37,298 bases of DNA. It comes from Saprospiraceae bacterium. Its GTDB lineage: Bacteria > Bacteroidota > Bacteroidia > Chitinophagales > Saprospiraceae. The number at the start of each line of letters is the position of its first letter. Positions within the stretch are counted from its first letter, which is position 1. The stretch is from NCBI GenBank assembly GCA_014379065.1, contig JACMMM010000172.1:1-37298 (forward strand), written 5' to 3'. The notes under the pieces were generated by a model. That model saw nothing but the letters and a program-made list of their open reading frames with translations. It made no database searches and had not been told where the DNA came from. Below, piece after piece: positions 1 through 8,041 of the stretch. The translations under genes and the position numbers were made by a program.

Positions 1-252
1 AAAGGGATAGGCGCGGCTTCCGAAGGCAATACCGAGTTGCCATAATATTACAGGAAGGCCCAAAAGATAAGCTGCAAAACTAAAATCCAGCGGCAGCGCA
101 TGCCAGAACGCAAGCCAGATAGTGCCAGGGTTTTCTGCCGACCATTCACTGTGAAACCACAGCACGAACCACAAGCGGAACACCACAAAAAACAACAACC
201 AAAACGCCAGCAAGCGGAAGGGGAAAAGGAATGGTTTTGAACTTTTCAGCAT
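1..252 (-). CDS. LTA synthase-like membrane sulfatase-fold protein, 5' end only
   Basis: Reading leftwards from the ATG at 250-252, the frame stays open to the window edge for 84 residues. The start is MLKSSKPFLF, then a long hydrophobic segment (FRLLAFWLLFFVVF), a loop containing HSEWSAENP, and the block LDFSFAAYLLGLPVILW. A basic N-terminus, a first membrane helix and an L-D-x-S-x-A-x-Y-L-L-x-L-P block are typical of the N-terminus of Bacteroidota LtaS-family (alkaline phosphatase/sulfatase fold) membrane proteins, which transfer phospholipid head groups to envelope glycans. The catalytic domain lies outside the window, so the family call rests on the membrane region alone. A good -7 box lies 24 bases upstream of the start. 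Confidence 0.6.
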   Translation of the reverse strand, partial: MLKSSKPFLFPFRLLAFWLLFFVVFRLWFVLWFHSEWSAENPGTIWLAFWHALPLDFSFAAYLLGLPVILWQLGIAFGSRAYPF

Positions 253-275
253 CGAAATAATGGGCTATGAAAGGG

Positions 276-283
276 CAAAGTTA
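276..283 (-). promoter_or_regulatory. Bacteroidota -7 box (TAACTTTG) for the LtaS-like gene
   Basis: On the minus strand this is TAACTTTG, a full match to the Bacteroidota housekeeping -7 consensus TAnnTTTG. It implies transcription starting about 17 bases before the ATG at 252. No convincing -33 TTG is visible at the usual spacing. Confidence 0.45.
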
Positions 284-335
284 AGTTCATGTAAAGGATT
301 ATTGGGTGTGTTGAGCGTGTTGGGGAGATGGGATT

Positions 336-515
336 GTGAGGGAGTTGAAGATTTGTGGTGTTTTTGGGTCGCGCCCCCTACCTCTGAAGGGGAGTCTATT
401 CCGTCGAGTGCATAATGGTTTGATTTTCAACAAACTATGCACTCGACGGAATAGACTCCCCTTCAGGGGTAGGGGGCGCGACCCAAAAACACCACAAATT
501 TTCACTCCCTCACAT
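336..515. repeat. Near-perfect long palindrome of about 180 bp
   Basis: Arms at 351-414 and 436-499 are 64 bases each with one mismatch, around a 21-base loop. Imperfect pairing continues outward to about 336 and 515 (gagggagt on one side, actccctc on the other). The arms are GC-rich and contain gcgccccctacc. It would form a very stable hairpin as RNA, or a cruciform as DNA. Open frames run through both strands only because of the symmetry, and I do not treat them as genes. It could be a non-autonomous mobile repeat (MITE-like) or a strong bidirectional terminator between the divergent neighbours. I recognise no named family. Confidence 0.85.
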
Positions 516-611
516 TCCTCAACTGTCACCCTCAATCAGTTTAGAATCTCCAGAATGCCCATGGTTTCCCAAAAAATGCCTTTTTTTGCGCACTCGTTTT
601 CTCTGATACCC

Positions 612-2168
612 ATGCACCGAATACACCGAATACTCCTTTTCACGCTTTTTGTTTTTGCTGTCGAATCCCTTTTCGGCCAGTCTGCCGCCGTGCTCGACAC
701 GCTGGCGGATCGCTTTGCTTTGCTCGTACAACTTTCGCAATCAAGCAATTACGAACAAGCGCAAGTAGAGGTAGAATTTTTGCGCGACTTTTTGAATCGC
801 AATGACCTTCCTATCACTCCTCCGGCACTTAGCCTCATGTCGAAGGTCTACAAGGCCAACCAGGATGAGCGCAGCGCCAGCCAATTGCTGGCCGAAGCCG
901 AACTCGACGCGCGTCATGACCCAGATTTTACGACCAAAGCGGCCCTGCTCAAAACACTGGTACAAGAATGCCGAAAGTGGGAACGCCCCGACCAGGCCCT
1001 CATTTGCCAACAACTGCTTGCCGTCGCGCAAGATTCGCTCACTGTCCGCGAACGCCGGATGGATAAACTTGGGATGCAACGGCAATTCGATTCCCTCGCC
1101 ACGTTGCGCCAGCGCGAAATGGCCGAGCGGGGCAAGTTTTTTAGCATAGAAAAAGAAAAGGCTTGGCTTTATGCCGTGTTGGGCGGACTTTTTTTGCTCA
1201 CCTTGATGGTATGGGCCTCTCGAAGCGATAGCCGATGGCGCAAGAGAATGCAAAAGAAAGAGCAAGAATGGGACATCATGCGGGCCAATCTCCAGCACGA
1301 TGCCGATGCGAACCTGATTTCGGCAGCCGTGGAGGCCGCCCAGAGCGCACAAGCCAGCACCCATACTTCGCTTGATCAATACACCGTGTACCATGGGCCA
1401 AAACCGGAACAAATCTGTCTGCTCATTGAGCCGAACCGCCAAGTAGTGCTCTACTTGAAGTCTTTGTTGTCTGACCGTTTTCAAATTGAAACCGCCAATT
1501 CGCCCACCGAGGCACTGCAAATGGCCTCCGAGATGTTGCCCGACCTGATTGTGTGCGACGTGCTCATCAACGGCAACGCGGGCATCGAAATAGCTCGGCA
1601 GATCAAACTCAGCGAACGAACCAACCACATCCCCGTAGTACTGCTCACCGATAAATTTGGCAATGAAGGCAAACTCGACGCACTCCGCGCCGGGGCAGAT
1701 GCCTGGTTCACCCGGCCCGTTATTGACGACGAGTTTGACGCCTCCGTCCAGCGGCTTTTAGATGCCCGTAAGGCAAAGCACGAGCAGTTCAGCCGCTTCC
1801 TCCAACTGTATTTTTCCGAAAACCGGGTGCAGTTGAACGATCCGTTCCTGCTCCAAACCGTGCAGATGATCGAGCACAACCTCGCCAACCCCGATTTCAT
1901 GGCCGACGACATCGCCCGCAAATTGCAACTCACTAAGACGCACTATGTCAAGAAGTTAAAGGTGCTCACTGGCAAAGAACCCGTGCAACTCATCCGAGAA
2001 ATGCGCCTCGAAAAAGCCAAGGTTCTGCTCGAAAAACGCGCCGGAACGCCGCAGGCGATTTCTGAATTAGTGGGCTTCAGCAGTCCGGGGTCATTTGGGC
2101 TGGCGTTTAAGGAGTATTTTGGGGAGAATACGCTGTTGTTGTATAGTTTGCCGCCGAGTAGGTTGTGA
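612..2168 (+). CDS. membrane-anchored receiver/AraC-type DNA-binding regulator
   Basis: This 518-residue protein begins with a signal-like sequence ending near FGQSA. A helical periplasmic region with weak TPR-like character follows (about 25-180), then one membrane helix (186-202), a short helical linker, a receiver domain (268-385) and an AraC HTH domain (412-508). The receiver keeps the phospho-acceptor D316 (in DLIVCDV) and T346. It has only one acidic residue in the first pocket (E273 in LIEPN), and the invariant Lys is replaced by Arg (R368 in FTRPV), so phosphorylation may be weak or absent. The design resembles hybrid one-component regulators of Bacteroidota that carry a signal from periplasm to DNA in one chain. 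The frame stays open upstream to a GTG at 336, but that part reads through the palindrome; the ATG at 612 gives a clean signal peptide. The C-terminus after EYFGEN departs from the usual family ending. The target genes are unknown. Confidence 0.75.
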   Translation: MHRIHRILLFTLFVFAVESLFGQSAAVLDTLADRFALLVQLSQSSNYEQAQVEVEFLRDFLNRNDLPITPPALSLMSKVYKANQDERSASQLLAEAELDARHDPDFTTKAALLKTLVQECRKWERPDQALICQQLLAVAQDSLTVRERRMDKLGMQRQFDSLATLRQREMAERGKFFSIEKEKAWLYAVLGGLFLLTLMVWASRSDSRWRKRMQKKEQEWDIMRANLQHDADANLISAAVEAAQSAQASTHTSLDQYTVYHGPKPEQICLLIEPNRQVVLYLKSLLSDRFQIETANSPTEALQMASEMLPDLIVCDVLINGNAGIEIARQIKLSERTNHIPVVLLTDKFGNEGKLDALRAGADAWFTRPVIDDEFDASVQRLLDARKAKHEQFSRFLQLYFSENRVQLNDPFLLQTVQMIEHNLANPDFMADDIARKLQLTKTHYVKKLKVLTGKEPVQLIREMRLEKAKVLLEKRAGTPQAISELVGFSSPGSFGLAFKEYFGENTLLLYSLPPSRL

Positions 2169-2216
2169 AGTGTACGGCTATTGACCTGAATCTTTTCACA
2201 TCTAAACATAAAAACA

Positions 2217-2585
2217 ATGAGTTCTAAAACTAAACAAATCATCCTCTGGATACTCACAGGCATCATCGGCTTGTTTTTCGCTTTCAGTGCTTACGGCAAA
2301 TTATTCCCTGCGGAAGAGCATATGGAAATGGTCAAAGCGCTCGGTTTGGATGCCAGAACCATGCAAATAATAGGCATCGTTGAATTGCTCGCTCTTATCT
2401 TGTTTATTATTCCGAGAACCGGCGTTTTGGGCACCTTACTGCTTGCTGCCTATATGGGAGGCGCTATTGCCACGCATTTGGAGCATGCAATGCCCATTAT
2501 GATACCCTGTATTGTTCAGGCCGTCATCTGGATCGTTGCCGCTTTTAGGTTTCCTGAATTGACCAGTCGAATTATGGCGCGGTAA
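2217..2585 (+). CDS. DoxX-like small membrane protein
   Basis: This 122-residue protein has four hydrophobic helices: about 8-26, 47-65, 70-88 and 95-112. The start SKTKQIILWILTGIIGLFF, the phrase FAFSAYGKLF and the later IVELLALILF are typical of the DoxX/DoxX-like superfamily, inner-membrane proteins with links to quinone and redox chemistry but poorly defined roles. Length is normal for the DoxX-like branch. It is followed after 27 bases by another small membrane protein on the same strand, so the two are probably co-transcribed. The exact substrate or partner cannot be inferred. Confidence 0.75.
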   Translation: MSSKTKQIILWILTGIIGLFFAFSAYGKLFPAEEHMEMVKALGLDARTMQIIGIVELLALILFIIPRTGVLGTLLLAAYMGGAIATHLEHAMPIMIPCIVQAVIWIVAAFRFPELTSRIMAR

Positions 2586-2612
2586 AATGCCATAACAGTC
2601 AAAAACAAAAAA

Positions 2613-3095
2613 ATGGCCCAACACCTTCCCGAAATCCTCCTGTGGCTCTTCATTCTCAATCTCGGCACCGCCTTTGGTGCCGGGCTGTATGAAACGAGGA
2701 TCATCCTCCCGCAGTGGTTCATCAAATCTCCTGAATTTGGTTATCGGGTGAATAGCGAGGCCATGAACCAAACCGACACCGGGCGGAAATTCTGGGGATT
2801 TGTAACCACCATGCCGCTAACCTTGCTCACGCTGGCCAATTTGGTGGTGGCTTGGCAGTCAAACGAACCCAGGCACGATTGGTGGCTGGCGGCTGCGCTG
2901 ATTACCTTGGTAGAAAGGATCGGAACCTTTTCTTTTTTCATCCCGACCGCCATCAAGTTGATGCGTGCCGAAACGCTTCCCGCTGCAAAAGTTGGCAGCA
3001 TGGCATCCTGGTGGATTCGGATGAATTTTGTCCGCAATGCGCTCACCTTGATAGGGTGGCTGGCCGCGCTGAAGGCGCTTTCTATAGCTTCTTGA
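2613..3095 (+). CDS. small integral membrane protein, DUF1772-like
   Basis: This 160-residue protein has four membrane segments (about 8-26, 61-81, 90-113, 140-157). Features include GAGLYETRIILPQWF near residue 22, a hydrophilic loop (45-58) and a conserved-looking N-x-L-x-x-W near the end (NALTLIGWLAAL). The N-terminal G-x-x-x-Y-E pattern and layout resemble the DUF1772 (anthrone-oxygenase-like) family, but the similarity is weak and no catalytic role should be assumed. It lies 27 bases downstream of the DoxX-like gene on the same strand. The hairpin cluster at 3113-3254 follows and could end the transcript. Confidence 0.55.
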   Translation: MAQHLPEILLWLFILNLGTAFGAGLYETRIILPQWFIKSPEFGYRVNSEAMNQTDTGRKFWGFVTTMPLTLLTLANLVVAWQSNEPRHDWWLAAALITLVERIGTFSFFIPTAIKLMRAETLPAAKVGSMASWWIRMNFVRNALTLIGWLAALKALSIAS

Positions 3096-3112
3096 GGTGG
3101 TGCCGGGCCGCT

Positions 3113-3162
3113 GGCGCAAAGGCTTCAGCCTTGTGCCGCTTATTCCCGTCGGCTGTGCCGAC
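3113..3162. repeat. pair of short intergenic hairpins
   Basis: Two inverted repeats sit side by side. GGCGCAAAGGCT and AGCCTTGTGCC (3113-3124 and 3127-3137) pair with one bulge. GTCGGC-TGT-GCCGAC (3148-3162) pairs perfectly. Neither is followed by a T-run, so they look like small intergenic palindromic elements, not classical terminators. Confidence 0.6.
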
Positions 3163-3170
3163 AAAGCCAG

Positions 3171-3254
3171 ACTATTGGACACTTTTGATTAGCCGCAGAC
3201 CTATAAGGTTTCTAAAAACCTTATAGGTCTCAATTTTAGAAAATGTCCAGTAGT
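3171..3254. repeat. long hairpin with perfect 15-bp core
   Basis: The core arms AGACCTATAAGGTTT (3197-3211) and AAACCTTATAGGTCT (3216-3230) are perfect complements around a 4-base loop. Outer flanks pair imperfectly: actattggacac at 3171 against gtccagtagt ending at 3254. It may terminate transcription from the two membrane-protein genes upstream. Confidence 0.75.
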
Positions 3255-3277
3255 ATGCGACAAATCAATCAAACGCC

Positions 3278-4108
3278 ATGAAAAAAGAACTCCTAATATC
3301 TTTGATGCTTCTCCCCCTCCTCTCAAGCGCCCAACAAACTCGCGCTGAGACCAAACCATTCGTGCTTGGCAGTATCGTCACCCTGTATTCGGCAGAACTC
3401 TCCGAGCAAAGAACGCTCAATATCTACCTCCCAGCGGGCTATTCCCCAGATTCTGCGGCGACTTATCCCGTGATCTACTTGCTGGATGGCTCAGTGGATG
3501 AAGATTTTATCCACGTTGTCGGCTTGGTGCAATACGCGAATTTCCCATGGGTCAACACCATGCCAAAGTCCATTGTAGTCGGCATTGCCAACGTGGATCG
3601 AAGGCGGGATTTTACCTTTCCCACCAGCATTGATGCTGATAAAAAGGATTTTCCAACCACGGGTGGGTCTGAAAAATTCATCGCTTTTCTGGAAAAAGAA
3701 TTGCAACCGTTTATCAATCGAACCTACAAAACGAATGCCTCCAGAACCCTCATCGGGCAATCCCTGGGCGGGCTATTGGCTACAGAAATCCTCTATAAAA
3801 AACCGCAACTCTTTAATCAATACATCATTGTAAGCCCCAGTCTTTGGTGGGACAAAGAATCTTTGTTGGCTTTAAAACCGGGACTTTCAGTCCCAGGGTT
3901 TCAGCAAAAAACGAAGGTTTATATTGCTGTGGGAAAAGAAGGCGCGGTGATGGAAAACGATGCCAAAAATCTATACCGCAAACTAAAAGCCATTAAAAGC
4001 AAGGAGATTCAAGTGAGTTTTGAGTTTTTTTCCAAAGAGGACCATGCTTCCATCATGCATCAGGCGGTTTACAATGCGTTTATTAAATTGAATAAGGCTT
4101 GGCGGTAG
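3278..4108 (+). CDS. secreted putative esterase (alpha/beta hydrolase, Esterase D/Fes-like)
   Basis: This 276-residue protein has an N-terminal signal peptide (MKKELLISLMLLPLLSSAQQ). The mature part has the putative-esterase pattern: RTLNIYLPAGY (46-55), the strand YPVIYLLDGS (63-72), the nucleophile elbow G-Q-S162-L-G-G, and a C-terminal catalytic His in KEDHASIM (H256). The family includes trilactone siderophore esterases and acyl-ester hydrolases with an Ig-fold-free catalytic domain; export suggests a periplasmic or cell-surface ester substrate. There is no iron-uptake gene beside it, so a siderophore role is not supported by context. Length is typical for this family. The upstream hairpins separate it from the membrane-protein pair. 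Confidence 0.8.
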   Translation: MKKELLISLMLLPLLSSAQQTRAETKPFVLGSIVTLYSAELSEQRTLNIYLPAGYSPDSAATYPVIYLLDGSVDEDFIHVVGLVQYANFPWVNTMPKSIVVGIANVDRRRDFTFPTSIDADKKDFPTTGGSEKFIAFLEKELQPFINRTYKTNASRTLIGQSLGGLLATEILYKKPQLFNQYIIVSPSLWWDKESLLALKPGLSVPGFQQKTKVYIAVGKEGAVMENDAKNLYRKLKAIKSKEIQVSFEFFSKEDHASIMHQAVYNAFIKLNKAWR

Positions 4109-4134
4109 TATAATGATTCTTTGTACTTTGCCTC

Positions 4135-4770
4135 ATGGCCTTATATCTCTATTACATTTTACTAGTCACTTATGGCATTGCGCTGGTAGTTTCCCTGTTT
4201 TATTACCTCAGTAGGCGAGCCCCCGGTGGTGATGCATCCGTAGGCTGGGCTTTGGGGATATTTTATACAGCAGGGTTAGCAGGAATCATAATAATTGCCT
4301 TGCTATTGCGCAATTATCCTTCCATCGGACTTATTGTATTGGGTTTTCCGCTGGTGTTTTTGGCGATTCCAAAAATCCGGCGTACTTGGACCGAGTTGTA
4401 CACACGTATTCCGGTTTCTGCCGCCACTCCGCCACTTACCCTTTTTCTCGAAAACAACACCAAGTCTGCCTTGCATATTAAACTGGAATGCTGGTTTAGC
4501 ACTTCCAATAGCAACAGTGCAAGCCTGTACACCACAATCGATTATTTTTTGGAACCTCAAGAACACAAAAATTACCTCCTGACCGCCCACCAAACACGAT
4601 TGTTGGCGCACAAGTCCAAGTACGTAAGCGTCGTGATATACGAAAGAATAAAGGAGGAATATGAGGGCCATACCTACATAAAGGAAATCCAGCCTTGTAT
4701 GCAGTTTTATGAGGAAAAGATTGAGGCTTTTCGCTCAGAGAAATATACGGTGGTTGTCAATCCAAAATGA
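4135..4770 (+). CDS. membrane protein of unknown function
   Basis: I do not recognise this 211-residue protein. Three hydrophobic helices fill the first third (about 3-25, 37-59 and 63-81), followed by a basic stop-transfer sequence (PKIRRTW) and a soluble C-terminal part (about 95-211). The soluble part is rich in beta-strand patterns (LTLFLENNTKS, LHIKLECWF, YVSVVIYERI), which suggests a small beta-sandwich domain. It lies 26 bases after the esterase gene and could be co-transcribed. It converges with the oxygenase gene, only 7 bases separating the two stop codons. Confidence 0.6.
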   Translation: MALYLYYILLVTYGIALVVSLFYYLSRRAPGGDASVGWALGIFYTAGLAGIIIIALLLRNYPSIGLIVLGFPLVFLAIPKIRRTWTELYTRIPVSAATPPLTLFLENNTKSALHIKLECWFSTSNSNSASLYTTIDYFLEPQEHKNYLLTAHQTRLLAHKSKYVSVVIYERIKEEYEGHTYIKEIQPCMQFYEEKIEAFRSEKYTVVVNPK

Positions 4771-4777
4771 GACACCC

Positions 4778-5371
4778 TTAATCAGTTTTCAGCCATCCTG
4801 TTATGCTCAACCGAGGCTGATTCGTAACCAGCACCTCGTGCTCCAATTCACTGCTTTTGAAAAACACACAGGTGCCATTTATCGGGGCAATGGTTTGCAT
4901 GCTGTCTTCATGGTAAATGCACAGTTCCCCGCCGTCTTTTTGATGCCAATCAGCATTCAAATACATTATCATTGAAAATGCGCGGCTTTTGTTGCTGCGA
5001 AACTGATCGAGGTGTTTTTTGTAAAAACTGCCCGTTTCGTATAGCGCATAGTGAAACTCATAGCCTGTAATACCTGTATAGCAAGTGCTGTTTAGGTGGC
5101 GGACAAAATGGTCCATCAGCTTGAAGAAATTATTTTCAAGCAAGTTCTCGTGCTTAGGGTCGAGCCAATAAATCTTGTCGCTTCGGATAAGCTTATCATG
5201 CGTAAGTCCGGCATCGTTCCCAATCCCAGCAGCTTGGAGTTTATCGCCGGAATACAGGCTGAGCAAATTTTCTTTTAGGCTTGCTGCTAAAGGCAGTTCG
5301 AGAAAGTTTTGGGCAATCCCCACTTTATCCGCTACATAACTGTCAATCAGGCAATTGAAGATGGTTTCCAA
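4778..5371 (-). CDS. 2-oxoglutarate/Fe(II) dioxygenase, prolyl-hydroxylase type
   Basis: This 197-residue protein shows the double-stranded beta-helix iron site: H120-x-D122 in KKHLDQF, the distal H178 in ELEHEVL, and the 2-oxoglutarate-binding R187 in QPRLSITGW. The N-terminal IGNDAGLTHDKLIRSDKIYWLD matches SM-20/PHD-type prolyl hydroxylase relatives found in many bacteria; these oxidise a protein or small-molecule side chain using O2 and 2-oxoglutarate. The substrate cannot be inferred. No ATG exists near the N-terminus: the first usable start after the in-frame TGA is TTG at 5371 (a CTG precedes it), while the family-like sequence begins within about 10 residues of this TTG, so a TTG start is likely. 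Confidence 0.8.
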   Translation of the reverse strand: METIFNCLIDSYVADKVGIAQNFLELPLAASLKENLLSLYSGDKLQAAGIGNDAGLTHDKLIRSDKIYWLDPKHENLLENNFFKLMDHFVRHLNSTCYTGITGYEFHYALYETGSFYKKHLDQFRSNKSRAFSMIMYLNADWHQKDGGELCIYHEDSMQTIAPINGTCVFFKSSELEHEVLVTNQPRLSITGWLKTD

Positions 5372-5534
5372 CAGGAATCAAAGTAGAACATCATGGCATA
5401 AAACCAAGAATGCATCAAGATAGGGGATTTTTCCTGTCGCATGCTTGCATACCTCTCAATAGTATGGCGTACCCGTAGAAATACCTGTTTTTATCAAAAA
5501 AATTGGCAAATTCCCACACGGCAATTTTTGCATC

Positions 5535-5542
5535 TATATTTG
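5535..5542 (+). promoter_or_regulatory. Bacteroidota -7 box (TATATTTG) heading the MNIO operon
   Basis: TATATTTG fully matches TAnnTTTG and lies 28 bases before the ATG at 5571. It is the only such box seen ahead of the five closely spaced genes from 5571 to 11708. A -33 TTG is not visible at ideal spacing, so regulation by another factor is possible. Confidence 0.45.
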
Positions 5543-5570
5543 TCCGCTTTTTTCATCAAATCTATTAAAA

Positions 5571-7994
5571 ATGATTACAATTATACGCAATAGACAACAA
5601 TATTTCGTTACGGCAACAGACATATTCTGCTACCTCCTTTTGATCTTGATGATTTCTTGCAACGGAGGGGCTCCTAAAATCTCTGAGCCTGCACCCGACC
5701 CTTGCAACCCCGCGCTGCCCGAATCCGCCCCCGGCTATCCTGATCCATACGCAAACCTGCCCAAGGGCGATTGGTCATTTATTGGCCCTTACGATTGGGG
5801 GTCGAGGGTCATTTGCCTCGCCATTTCGCCCGATAACCCTTACCACTTGTATGCCGGTTCAGCCAGTGGTGGGCTTTGGGTCAACAAAGACACCCGTACA
5901 CAAGGGTGGCAGTGGGTGAACACCGATACTTTTAAAGTGCTGGGTGTGGCTGCAATTGCCATACAGCCAAACAACCCAAAGGTGATTTACATCGGAACGG
6001 GTGAAGTTTATAATTACAACAATACAGATGGCGGTTTTGATCAGCACAAAAACCGAGGCTCTTATGGCATTGGTATCCTCTATAGCAGCGACCAAGGCAA
6101 ATCCTGGAAAAAGGCTGTAGGCTTGCCAAACATAAAAACGCTGGGCGTTCAGGATATTGAAATGGCGCCAAACGGAACAGGGATGCGTATCTGGGCTGCC
6201 ACAACCGAAGGCGTTTACAAATCGGACGATGGTGTAAACTTCAGCAAGTCTTTGAATCAGGTGATGGTGACCGATATAAGTGTACACCCTACCGATCCAA
6301 ACCAAGTGGTTGCAGCAGTTGGCAATCTCAACACCCCCAATGCTGGCATCTACACTTCAAAGGATGGCGGCAATACCTGGAAATGTGTTGTAACAAGAGC
6401 CCCCAGCGAATTTATGGGCAAAACAGAATTTGCCCGCGCCCCTTCCGACCCGAATACAATCTTTGCGGTGATGGGCACCTGGAACCCGCTTTACTTTGCC
6501 AACAACCAGGTAAGCAGCGATTCCATATTACCCGTTGTGCACGGCGATTGTGTTTGGCCCAATACTTATCCTAAGACCTCCAAAAACTGGGTGTATGGCT
6601 CTACAGATGGCGGCAATGCTTGGTCGCTCATCCAGGATGCTACCGCATTTTCTAGCGGACAAGGCCATTATTCCATGTGTGTTACGGTTGACCCGTCGAA
6701 CAAGCAGAAACTGCTGTTGGGCGGCATCGCCCCCATCTATCAGTCAACGGACGGCGGCAAAACGATAAGCGGCTTAAACAACATAAAAGGGTCTAGCGGC
6801 CTGAATAGTAGATGCTTGCCAGAGGCAATGGGCAGCTTCGACGTACACCAGATTTTGTTTGAGCCAAAGGTGGCAGGCTTGATTTATGTGTGCAGCGACC
6901 AGGGGGTTTATATGAGCGAAGACGGTTTGAAAACGATCCACCGCATCAATAGGAATCTTGCCATTATGCAATTTTACCCCCATGTGGCAAGTTCCCAAAA
7001 TGACCTGAATATATTGTTTGGCTGTGCCCAGGACTATGGCCCCGGTTGCGTTTCTTATATGGGCATCAATCAAAAAATCGGGAGAGGCCAGTGGCAAATG
7101 ATTTATGGCTTTGGCCACGAAGCCGGCACTTGTGCTTACGATGATAAAAACGACGTGGCCTATATGACGGTCCACATGGGGTCTATGATTGCCCGATGTC
7201 ATCTTAAAAGCACGGTGAAGATTGACAACCCTGACACATCGGCCAACTATGCAAACGGCGCCTTTAATTTTATCCCGGATTTCAGTCCATTCGGCAAGGA
7301 TACTTTGTGTTCCAAACATACTTCATGGAACGCGCCTATTGCTTTTTCGCCCAAAAACCCCGACTTGCTTTACGCAGCCAAGGACATAATTTACACCTCG
7401 CGAAAACAAGCAGGCGAGCCGGCGGCTGGCAAACACTGGGTAACGCCCGACTCAAAAGGCACGGGCCTGGATGGCAATCCGATCCTAAAAATGTTGGTCA
7501 GCCCGGAGGACGAAATGGAATTGTTCGTAGCAACAGCGCCGCGTTATAAGGATATGCACTTGTTTCACAGCAAGGATGGAGGGGCGACTTGGGTTAATAT
7601 AACAGGCCCGAACTTGCCCAAAAACCGCAACCCGTCTTCCATTACACAACACCCAACAGATAAAAACACCTTGTACCTCACAGTTGAAGGATATGGCCCG
7701 GGCCGGGTTTGGAAAGGGACTGTTTCGGGAGGTAATTGGGTTTGGACCTCGATTGAAAAAGGTTTGCCGGACACATTTACCAGAGCTTTTGCGGTAGATG
7801 CTTCCAACCCAAACCACCTGTTTGTAGCAACGGATTATGGCGTCTTCAAATCTGAGGACGGAGGCTCGACCTGGTCTCAGTTCAGCAGCGGCTTACCATT
7901 TGCCATTGAGGGCGTTCAGTTGATTGTTTACGGCAAACAGCGGAAACTTCGCCTGGTGAGCCATGGAAACGGGGTCTGGGAGCGCTCCATTTAG
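5571..7994 (+). CDS. sortilin/BNR-type beta-propeller lipoprotein
   Basis: This 807-residue protein has a lipoprotein-type signal: a hydrophobic stretch ending L-M-I-S-C30, followed by NGG. The mature chain is built of repeated BNR/Asp-box motifs (S-x-D-x-G-x-T/S-W). Examples are SSDQGKSW, TSKDGGNTW, STDGGNAW, STDGGKT, SKDGGATW and SEDGGSTW, spread along the whole length, many preceded by P-x-x-P/N-x-x-x-x-V/L-Y-A-G turns. This is the sortilin (VPS10)/xyloglucanase-like propeller architecture, usually two seven-bladed propellers, used for glycan hydrolysis or for protein/peptide binding. The sialidase/GH74 catalytic residues were not identified, so binding is as likely as hydrolysis. It is the first gene of the operon, 47 bases upstream of the ferritin-like gene. 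Placement on the outer or inner membrane facing an extracytoplasmic ligand is inferred. Confidence 0.75.
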   Translation: MITIIRNRQQYFVTATDIFCYLLLILMISCNGGAPKISEPAPDPCNPALPESAPGYPDPYANLPKGDWSFIGPYDWGSRVICLAISPDNPYHLYAGSASGGLWVNKDTRTQGWQWVNTDTFKVLGVAAIAIQPNNPKVIYIGTGEVYNYNNTDGGFDQHKNRGSYGIGILYSSDQGKSWKKAVGLPNIKTLGVQDIEMAPNGTGMRIWAATTEGVYKSDDGVNFSKSLNQVMVTDISVHPTDPNQVVAAVGNLNTPNAGIYTSKDGGNTWKCVVTRAPSEFMGKTEFARAPSDPNTIFAVMGTWNPLYFANNQVSSDSILPVVHGDCVWPNTYPKTSKNWVYGSTDGGNAWSLIQDATAFSSGQGHYSMCVTVDPSNKQKLLLGGIAPIYQSTDGGKTISGLNNIKGSSGLNSRCLPEAMGSFDVHQILFEPKVAGLIYVCSDQGVYMSEDGLKTIHRINRNLAIMQFYPHVASSQNDLNILFGCAQDYGPGCVSYMGINQKIGRGQWQMIYGFGHEAGTCAYDDKNDVAYMTVHMGSMIARCHLKSTVKIDNPDTSANYANGAFNFIPDFSPFGKDTLCSKHTSWNAPIAFSPKNPDLLYAAKDIIYTSRKQAGEPAAGKHWVTPDSKGTGLDGNPILKMLVSPEDEMELFVATAPRYKDMHLFHSKDGGATWVNITGPNLPKNRNPSSITQHPTDKNTLYLTVEGYGPGRVWKGTVSGGNWVWTSIEKGLPDTFTRAFAVDASNPNHLFVATDYGVFKSEDGGSTWSQFSSGLPFAIEGVQLIVYGKQRKLRLVSHGNGVWERSI

Positions 7995-8041
7995 AACATT
8001 GTTTCACCTTCTATATATAAAAATCACAAACAAAACGGACC

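Noticed and set aside
336-611. In-frame GTG start for the AraC-type regulator, adding about 90 residues
   Set aside because: The extra sequence is translated palindrome and has no family likeness; the ATG at 612 gives a proper signal peptide.
2090-2168. Frameshift at the end of the AraC-type regulator
   Set aside because: The atypical C-terminus after EYFGEN was considered, but neither alternative frame restores a family-like ending.
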